Part shown: piece by piece, positions 56,148 through 64,000 of the stretch | Layout of the letters: every line of letters starts with the position of its first letter | How positions within the stretch are numbered: the stretch's first letter is position 1 | Assembly (NCBI RefSeq): GCF_958295425.1 | Contig: NC_081145.1 | Coordinates: 27,355,889 to 27,419,888 of the forward strand | DNA length: 64,000 bases | Reading direction: 5' to 3' | DNA from: Solea solea | Taxonomy: Eukaryota; Chordata; Actinopteri; Pleuronectiformes; Soleidae | The notes under the pieces: generated by a model | Databases searched by the model: none | Told to the model about the DNA's origin: nothing | Seen by the model: only the letters and a program-made list of their open reading frames with translations | Made by a program: the position numbers and the translations under genes

Positions 56148-58317
56148 GCTTAAACTCAGGGTGTCATGTGAATGGGTGAACGGCAAAACTGTAGTGTAAA
56201 GCAGCTTTGGGTGGTCATGGTAAATGGTCTATAGGTCTTTGGTCTCATGAGGGCCGCAAATGTCTGCCACGCAATTTGGGGCATTGTGTTTTTGACATGG
56301 CCGGTTATAGCCAGGAGGTAAAAGCATCAGTATTGGACGGACGTGATATTGTATTGTATCGGACTTTAGACGTGGTATCAAGGCAATGAGTGGAAACCAC
56401 CTGGTTTCTTTATAGCATTGTTACTAAAAAGCTAATCACTCTCTGTTTGATGTCTTTACTGAATTATGCTCCTCAGATAGAGACAAACAAAGAAAGGTGG
56501 AAACATAACATCATTTCCCCAAAGTATAAAAGATCCCTGAACGGTGACGGAACCAAAAACACCTCAAAACAAACCACAGAAGTCAATGTTGCTCCATATT
56601 TGTTGCCACGCTCTGGAGTCTTTCCAAATGTGTTTTTGTTTTGTTACTTAAAGTCAATGACCTCCAAAACTCCACTGTGTGCAACGCCTATTAAACCAAT
56701 TAAAAACACATCATTTCACAAATCCTGTAAAACCAGACTGCACAAAAACTATAGTTTTTTATTGACACACTTTAGCAGACACAGACTGAGCATTAGCATT
56801 CAGTTAAAGTTGTGATTCCTCTGAGGGGAAACACATATCAGGGCTCTTCAGCTTCTCAACGCTCCGCTGAGTTCGGCAGCTGCTGTCGCTCTGTGGTTTT
56901 TCTTCCACCGGTTCATTATGTCGAGAGCGTAATTTCACACAACACACGCGGCCGTTTGATCCATTATTAATACCGAAATACAGACGAGTGCAGCTTCTGA
57001 ATGATGTTCATAGTGAGGAGGGGAAAATGTCACAGATACAGTAGTTATTGTTTGTAGGAGTTTCAGGGATCGACATGCGTGACTCGAGTCTCAATGCAGG
57101 AAAATAAGACGTTGACATTTGCGTGGATGTATATATACACATACACATTTATTAGATCGCCTGTCAACACATTTTAAAACTTGTTTAAAATTAAGTTAGA
57201 AATTAATCAAGCATAACATTCAACTGCTCAAGTTCAACTTTTCCCCATCGACATTCAACAAAATAAATTGTAAATTCTCCAAGCCCTTGACGACTTCTGG
57301 TCCATTGAGCTGTCAGTCCAAAACTCAGTAGCCAATCAGCAGGCAGCTTCCTAAGGCCCCGCCCGAAAAACAAAAAACCATTGCGCAAAGAACAAAGTGT
57401 TTTTTCAAACAATAAAAAACTATATTTTTGAATGATTGAATTGATGTTTTTTTTTGCTTCTTAAAAAGTGTTGTTTGAAAATATTGACACAAATCTAATT
57501 GCATAAAATACTCCATATTTCATAAAACTAACACTAAAACTAATAAAAACTAGCTAACCCGCTCTAAAAACTAAGTAAAACAAACTCATTTTAGTCAAAA
57601 CTAAATAGAAACTAAAATTAAACGATTATAATCTTAGTACAGACACATCAACCTCGTTCCAAATCCAAGTGCAAAGTGTGATTATAATCATACTCACGCT
57701 ATGCAACAATCCATTTAAAATAAGAAAGATGAGGATATTACACATCAAAATCACCTGAGTCCACAGAGAACAGCGCTCGTCCCTCTTGATAACTTTGACT
57801 TGGGTCGTTGGGTCGACCCCGTGGCTTCGCTCAGTCACTTTTGTCAGAGCCTGTCCTGTGGCGCCACGGGGAGCCTCCACTTTTCACGTCCTCTTACAGC
57901 GAGCAATCAAGGCACCGAGGCCTGAGGCCTGAACACCCCCCGAGCAGCCGGTGGCAGCTAATTGGATTCGGGCGCTTCAATAATCAGAGAGCTCTCTCTC
58001 ACCTCACCGAAGGAAGTTGACAATTAAAATTAAAAAGAGGTGACGCAGGATTTGATTAGTGTAATTGTCTGCGGTGAGGTCGCCGGGAAAAAGGCATGAG
58101 ACGGCGACAGGTATTAAGCATCTGACACTGAGGTGTTAGTGCTGACGTCAATCAAAGCCAGAGCGGTCGGAAGAAGAGATGTGAAAAAATTCACAGACTT
58201 GAAGTAACCTGCACTGTAGAAACAATGCAAACACTACATAACTATTAACTTTAAACTAATCTTAACAAAAATTAAAAATTAAAAAAGGGGGTAAAGAACA
58301 ACAACAATGAACAAAAG

Positions 58318-58320
58318 ATG

Positions 58321-58414
<94 letters not shown>
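58318..58414. repeat. (GATA)n microsatellite
   Basis: About 24 GATA units with almost no interruption. Confidence 0.95.
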
Positions 58415-58449
58415 CAATGTTGCTCTAACCATCTTGACCTTAAAATGTA

Positions 58450-58540
58450 ATTCATGTTATGGGGACTTGATTTTGTGTGAGTCCCCATCACGTGTCTGTG
58501 TCAACAGATTTTCAGTCCCCACAACATGAGTAATACGTGG
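58450..58540. mobile_element. Small inverted-repeat element
   Basis: 'catgttatggggact' and 'agtccccacaacatg' face each other across about 60 bp. One mismatch in 15. Confidence 0.5.
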
Positions 58541-58770
58541 AACAAACACACGCGCACACACGGAGTTAAAGGTTAATGAATAAATAGTTATTCCTGCTCA
58601 GAATGTCTCCTGCAGCCTTTGACAGGACACAAAATGAATGTGACGGCGTGTCTGCACGTGTGACAGTGAGCACATGTCACAGGAACACGCTGAATTAAAC
58701 ACGTGACGACTGACAGCGATGTTGACATCTCACAGCTCAGTTTGCGACGTGTGCCGACATTCACAGATTG

Positions 58771-58814
58771 AGGTGTGTGTGTGTGTGTGTGCGTGTGTGT
58801 GTGTGTGTGTGTGT
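58771..58814. repeat. (GT)n microsatellite
   Basis: GT tract with one GC interruption. Confidence 0.85.
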
Positions 58815-58914
58815 TTTTTTAAAGCCTGATTCCCATCAGAGGCAGGAGGACGACTCTGTCTTCCTTCAGGACAGTCCATTTGCATAGTTGGACGATGAAA
58901 ATATGTCTCTGATC

Positions 58915-59140
58915 CAAAGCTGCAACTAACAAACATTTTCAACAACCTAGTCTAATTATTATTTTCTTGATTCATTGAGTTATTGTTTGGTCCATAAAAT
59001 GTTAGAAAATGTTGACAAATGTTGAAGGTTGGTTTTTAATGATGATTTCCAGATGAATGTCTTGTTTTGTCGACAGTCAAAAAACACTCAAACCAATTAA
59101 AAGAAGATCTAAGTAGTTTGCTGCATCAAAAAGTCATTAA
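58915..59140 (+). repeat. 'gctgcaactaac' dispersed repeat, copy 4
   Basis: Starts 'aagctgcaactaacaaac' and includes 'ccataaaatgttagaaaatg' and 'atgtcttgttttgtcgac'. Confidence 0.6.
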
Positions 59141-60848
59141 GAAATTCCAAAAACCTTAACTTTTTAACGATAAAACTCCTTTTATGAACTCTACTGTACG
59201 TGGTCAATCACTGTAACAAAAACCTGCAACATACATGAAACACTTTCTACATGTTCAACATTTCAAATTCTGTCTCGCTCACCAACATACAGTCCTGGTG
59301 ATTTACCACGAGGGGCCACTGGGGGAGACCACATTTTACCACAAGTCGTGTTGTTCGCAATGTCTCACAATATAATCATGAATTGCAATTATTTTGATCA
59401 GAATAATCAGAAAAGTTGAACATCTTTCCATCCATGCTACTAGCATAAGGAATACATGTAAACACACACTATTTAGCTAATCACATGTTAGCATGCTAAT
59501 TGAGCTGTTTACGAGGCAGTAACTGTTAACTGTTATGTTTTAGAGACTGTTCATCTCTAAATGTACAATTAAGATATCTTATTCAGTTCAAAATGAATTT
59601 GTTTGTGTGAAAATGTAGCTGTGCTAACATTCTGATGCTAGCATAGTTAGTTGTAGACTTTGAAGCTTTTATAATTAGACCATTTGAAGTCTGTTAATCC
59701 CAAAAGTCAAAATTAGCATTCAATATTATGAATTCTTCAGGGTTTTGCCTTTTCCTTTTGAGTGAAATATGTTAGGTATGCTAACATGCAAACATGGTCA
59801 CGGTTGTGGCAATCATTTAATCTTTTAAACTGTGCCAATGCCAAAAGTAGCATATACTGTATGTCGTAGTTGACGTCATATTTGTATTTATTGTATTTCT
59901 TCTCAAAGGAAACACTGTCAAAGGAAGTTACATTTGACTTCCAGTGGTCTACAAGGTGTTAAAATATGTGGAAAAACTGAATAAAGTGACAAGAATCTAT
60001 TAAAAATGACGGGTTGCCAGTGAAGAGAAGTCTGATGTTTGTGCAATTGTGTGTCAATAACCCGACAACAGAGCTGAACAAGACTCTGTGTTTCATGTGT
60101 TTACATCGGCAGATTCTCCGACTCCGTCATTAGCGTGAGAGTGTGAAGAGCTTGGGAATGATTTCCAGTTTCTGTCTGAGCGTTAAGTGCAGCCTTTATA
60201 CCGATGCTTCATCAAGAGACATAAACACAAGTTCAGTCGTTAATGGACAGACACCGGAAAAGAGACACCGGCGGCACCAGTCAGTCGATGGTCATTGTTC
60301 ACACACTAACAGGCTCAGTGGAAGATGAACTTCAGAGATTTGTGTGAAAAACTCAATCAATCAACACAAATGTCCAGAGGGCAGTTGGCAGGAACTATAG
60401 CATTTATAAGTTTTAAACTCTAAAAACTGTCAAATTTGTCTTACAAATGATAAAGGGTGAATAGAAGTAGATGTAGTATGTAGTGCAATAATAATAGTAA
60501 TCATTGGTCTAACTTTACAACATATTAAAGGCCAATTGTTTGCTTGTTAGTTTGGCACAAACATCTTTGGGGCACAGGAAAACTTTGTTAATGTTTAAGA
60601 AAAAGTAGAAAACTGTATATTCTGTTTTATTTCTACCATTTTGATTTACTTGGACTTTAATTTTCCTGATTTGGCTTGGAGATTTATTTTTTGTCAGGTA
60701 GTTTCTGGTGTTTTTGTGAAATTCTTGCTTTATTTTGACACTTCCTGTGTTGCTCTGATGTTTTATCTCGTTTCATGTCACTTCACCACTCCCTGGTTCT
60801 TTGTCTGCTTTCCCGCCTTTGTGATTACCTGCCCCGCCCCAAAAAATT

Positions 60849-60851
<3 letters not shown>

Positions 60852-60892
<41 letters not shown>
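60852..60892. repeat. (TA)n microsatellite
   Basis: About twenty TA units. Confidence 0.9.
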
Positions 60893-60894
<2 letters not shown>

Positions 60895-61369
60895 CACTTG
60901 CTTGAAACTGCCTTTTTGTTGTGCTCCCATGTTACTACATTAATTTTGGATTTTTACGTGCAAAAAATGGTTTCCACAAGTGCTTACTTCTGCTTCTTTG
61001 GATATAGACCTCCAGACGTCACGTGACTCAGTTTCTATGAACCACCATGTTGGCAGCGTAAGATGCAGCAAAAATCAACCAGACAGGTGCTGAATTCAAC
61101 CTGAGTTCACTGCACACTTACAGTATATGTGACAATATGATGCTTCTTAAAAGTTTGTAAACAAGTGGAGAGGACATTATTCCACATCTTCAACTTCTTC
61201 ATCTCCAACAGATGGATGCAGTCTGGCTTTAAACATTCAACTCTGGAGTTCTACTGGCCAAAGACAGGGCTGTTGTCACCAGAAGGGTAAGTGTTGCATT
61301 AGCATCATGATAGCATATTGCTGTGTTAACATTGCAGGGCAACACCAGCTCTTGGTAAATCTATTCTGA

Positions 61370-61766
61370 GTCCTCTGGCTGCCTGTGCATTTTAGATTTC
61401 ATTTTAAAATCCTTTTATTTGTTTTTAAATCCTCTCTCAGAGCTTTTTCGGTCGCTGCGCCAAGACTGTGGAACAATCTTCCACAGCATGTTAGACACGC
61501 CCCTTCACTGTCCACTTTTAAAACACATCTTAAAACCCATTTTTACTCTTTGGCTTTCAACCCAGTATGAGATGTTGGTTTTATCTTTTCATAGTTTCAT
61601 TGTATGACTTTTTCGTTTGTGTTTTTTTTTTTTTATTAATACATTCTACAGTATTTTATTGTTTTATTGTTTGTTGTCTAGGCCTATGATGTCATTTTTT
61701 ATATTTTATTTATCTCTGTCGTACAGCACTTTGTTGTTTTTTAAAGAGTTTTATAAATAAAGTTAG
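61370..61766 (+). mobile_element. L2-like LINE 3' end
   Basis: An open stretch at 61385-61570 reads FHFKILLFVFKSS, then RAFSVAAPRLWNNLPQHVR and LSTFKTHLKTHFYSLAF, the well-known C-terminus of teleost L2-type reverse-transcriptase ORFs. A middle section of the ORF is deleted between KSS and RAFS. The tail ends 'gttttataaataaagtta', as L2 3' ends do. Confidence 0.75.
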
Positions 61767-62175
61767 ATATATATAGCACCTTTCACAGATATGGAATCAC
61801 AAAGTGCTTTACAGGGCGCTACAAGTAAAATACCAAAAAATACTGATAGTTTAAACAAAGAACAGGAAAACACACAATAAAAGAATAATATAATAAGAAC
61901 CTTTAGTCTAAATAAAAGCCTGCAACATTAGTGTCTAGACAGAAAAGAGGAAAAGGCTGAGCCTTCCACAGTTGAGGTGCTACCTTTTTGTGAATTCTGA
62001 GTTGCAGCAGAGTTCTGGACGACCTAAACGCGGTCAAGTGCCTTCTTATTTAAACAGATAAAAAAGACTATTGCAATAGTCCAGACGTGTGGATATAAAA
62101 GCGTGAATAAACCTGAGACACAAGGCGTTTCAATAGAAATGAGCAGGTTATGTGAAAATGAACCAAATGACTAAA
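61767..62175. repeat. Dispersed repeat adjoining the LINE tail
   Basis: Starts 'tatatatagcacctttcaca' and includes 'cacaaagtgctttacagg', 'ccttccacagttgaggtgct' and 'attgcaatagtccagacgtg'. These strings are frequent in fish genomes. Class not certain. Confidence 0.5.
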
Positions 62176-62284
62176 TCTGTAAATAAATCAAGTACATGTG
62201 AGGAACATTGGCCTCCTGTCCTCCGGTCTGCAGCTGGCTTTGCTCGACCTACTTACACCCCTGTATTTTAACGTTGGTAAACGA

Positions 62285-62335
62285 TAATGGTGAGAGCTGC
62301 TGGTACTTGGTATAAAAGGATTGAGAACTACTGCT
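62285..62335. mobile_element. hAT-type element end fragment
   Basis: 'tggtacttggtataaaagga' then 'ttgagaactactgc' matches the right end of the 55759-56147 element (tggtacttggtatcaaaag, tttgagaaccactg). No left end was found. Confidence 0.5.
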
Positions 62336-63194
62336 CTACTATATACGTCTATAGAGGTGAACAGAATTGTTTCCTACCGTTGCCATGGTTGTGTGACGTC
62401 AGCAGAACTCCCTGCATTTTTTTTTTTTTGGTGTCACATGTTGTGTAGTTTTCCACCATGAGCTGCTCCAAACACTGGACTGCAACAACCACAAAGACCT
62501 TCTGCTCTGCTTCCTTTTCTTTCTTATTATTATTAAATCTATAGGTCATGATAATAATCCCTATATATCACAGTGTAACTTCAGGCAGTTGCCAGCCCTG
62601 ACTTATTTTATTGTTGGGTTTTATTTCTGTAGCCTCGCTGCGGCCTCATCTCTGTGGTTACATTAGCGGTGATGGGTGGATGCTGAAGTCCCCTCTGCCT
62701 CTGAGGAAGGTTCGTTAAAGCTGTATCACAGCGTCTGTGGAGTCCCAGAGCAGGACAGACACGGAACAGAGACAGACAACACACACACACACAAGATACT
62801 CTCAACGAGTTTGTTTACTCTCCAGCACACAAACACTGACAATAACCTGCAATTAAACCTCTGTAATAGTCGAAACATCACAGCTAAACGGCTGATTCAT
62901 TCAGACTGCTGCTATCAGTGTTTTCTCCATCACACACCAGCTCTCTGTATAGTTGATGGCTGTAAATGACTGTTAAGTGCGAGTAAGTCAGTAATCTACA
63001 TAAACACAGGATCACAGAATTGTACCTTGGTAAATTCATTTGTAGTAGTAAAATGTCATGATTTTGTTCAGAAAAAAGAATGGACTAAAGATAAAAAACC
63101 ATTGCCTAGTGACATAGTGGACCAATATTTAGGGATACTGGTCCAAATCATTGGATCGGACATATTTCTTTTTTCATTTCGGCTGATCCGCATA

Positions 63195-63390
63195 TTTAAC
63201 TTGGTGGAGATTTTTATGCCGAATGTCCTTCCGGACACAACCCTCACTAGGACCAGCACTAGGACTGTGCCCCTGTGGCTTTGGTAAATTTAGAGCATCC
63301 AATTAACAATGACTAATAGAGATTGGGTACTCTGCTCAGGGGTACCCCAACCTTTAACCTTTTAGGCAGGGACTCTAACCGGCAACCCTT
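63195..63390. repeat. Dispersed teleost repeat
   Basis: 'tttttatgccgaatgtcctt', 'ccggacacaaccctcacta' and 'gggactctaaccggcaac' are a familiar order in fish interspersed repeats. Confidence 0.4.
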
Positions 63391-64000
63391 TGTTCCCAAG
63401 CCAAGTTTGCTTTCTGCTTGGCTGGGTATCGGGCATATAAAAATGTGAAATCCGATACAATCCAAAAATACCTATATATATATATATATTGTATGCTTTG
63501 CGATGCACTGAAAGACTGACATTTTTGACTGGAACAGAGTTTTTAACTGAGTCATTTATTTCTTACGCAGATGGAGAATAACGTCTCGAAATGGCTACTA
63601 CTAATGTGTTTTTAACAGCTTCATAGATTTAAAGGTCTTAAATGACTGTATCGGACTAATATCAGTAGATACCTGAGTTTGTGATATCGGTATAGGAAGC
63701 GAAAAAGTGGTATTGTGCCATGTCCTACCAATAACTTCTGAAGAATTGTGTTATTAATAGCTTCATAGTTCATAAATGGTCTAAAATTACTATCGGACTA
63801 ATGTTGGTATCGTTAGACACTTGAGTTTGTGACCTCAGTATAAGACACAAAAAAGTGGTATCGTCCCATTCCTAAACCAGACTCTCAACCTGTTTTGTCA
63901 AACAGTTTTTGAGACACACCAGAGGTCACCAACCAAAATAACCTGGAGGCCACATGAGTCTGGTTCATGAGGAGGCCACTCCAACTGTGTGTGGGGGAAA

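Larger units (their letters stand above)
53760..64000 (-). other. Presumed SYT9 intron 1 or upstream region
   Basis: 10.2 kb without a recognised exon. It holds a 'gctgcaactaac' repeat (54243-54500), a hAT-type element (55759-56147), a (GATA)n (58318-58414), an inverted 'tatggggact' repeat (58450-58540), (GT)n (58771-58814), another 'gctgcaactaac' copy (58915-59140), (TA)n (60852-60892), an L2-like LINE end (61370-61766), a further dispersed repeat (61767-62175), an hAT end fragment (about 62285-62335) and a dispersed repeat at about 63195-63390. Confidence 0.6.

Noticed and set aside
56390..56815. 141-codon + strand frame
   Set aside because: AT-rich, Lys/Asn/Thr/Ser-rich, with no domain. 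Likely chance.
58318..58414. CRISPR-like or regulatory array
   Set aside because: Simple GATA tetranucleotide repeat with no spacers.
53760..64000. SYT9 exon 1 (start codon, luminal segment)
   Set aside because: Minus-strand frames near GC-richer spots (about 56830-56950, 57780-57900) were read, but none gives a short Cys-containing N-terminus ending in a donor with the needed phase.

Overview
This is vertebrate nuclear DNA, almost certainly from a ray-finned (teleost) fish. The genes are split by GT-AG introns, some as short as 80-136 bp. (CA)n and other simple repeats are very dense. The interspersed repeats look teleost-like: 3' ends of non-LTR retrotransposons, hAT-type and other small inverted-repeat elements, and CCCTAA-rich 'gtcctcac' repeats. 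There is no bacterial gene organisation, CRISPR array or complete RNA gene. Family names for repeats come from remembered resemblance, not from a database search.

Two protein-coding genes are recognisable and lie tail to tail. On the + strand, from the left edge to about 23.9 kb, is the 3' two-thirds of SPON1 (F-spondin). It has four exons covering the end of the spondin domain and the following linker, then six exons that each carry one thrombospondin type-1 repeat (TSR). A stop codon at 21230-21232, a long 3' UTR and an AATAAA at 23882 follow. The reeler domain and most of the spondin domain lie off the left edge. On the - strand, from 53759 down to about 33.63 kb, is SYT9 (synaptotagmin-9). 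Its exons encode the transmembrane segment, a linker, C2A (one exon), C2B (three exons) and a proposed short C-terminal tail exon, followed by a roughly 1.65-kb 3' UTR. Exon 1 was not found and is probably beyond the right edge. The exon phases fit in every case.

Layout: 1-2635, presumed SPON1 intron with repeats; 2636-21232, ten SPON1 exons; 21233-23887, SPON1 3' UTR; 23.9-33.6 kb, intergenic, repeat-rich, with a LINE relic; 33.6-53.76 kb, SYT9 exons and introns (one intron is 11.2 kb and holds a 600-bp 10-bp-unit minisatellite); 53.76-64 kb, presumed SYT9 intron 1 or upstream DNA with a complete hAT-type element and an L2-like LINE 3' end.

The two products do different jobs. F-spondin is a secreted extracellular-matrix and axon-guidance protein. 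Synaptotagmin-9 is a calcium sensor for vesicle exocytosis. No joint pathway is implied beyond shared neural expression.

The most interesting structure is in the SPON1 TSR cassette. All TSR exons upstream of the last are phase 1-1, so any could be skipped in frame. Three of their splice sites are abutted by unusual DNA: a (CA)n tract at the TSR1 donor, a 0.9-kb inverted-repeat element with a minisatellite core ending 49 bp before the TSR2 exon, and a (TG)10 tract immediately before the TSR4 acceptor CAG. Downstream, a near-perfect 90-bp inverted repeat (22226-22315 and 25116-25218) brackets the SPON1 polyadenylation region, with a 40-bp perfect palindrome between the arms.
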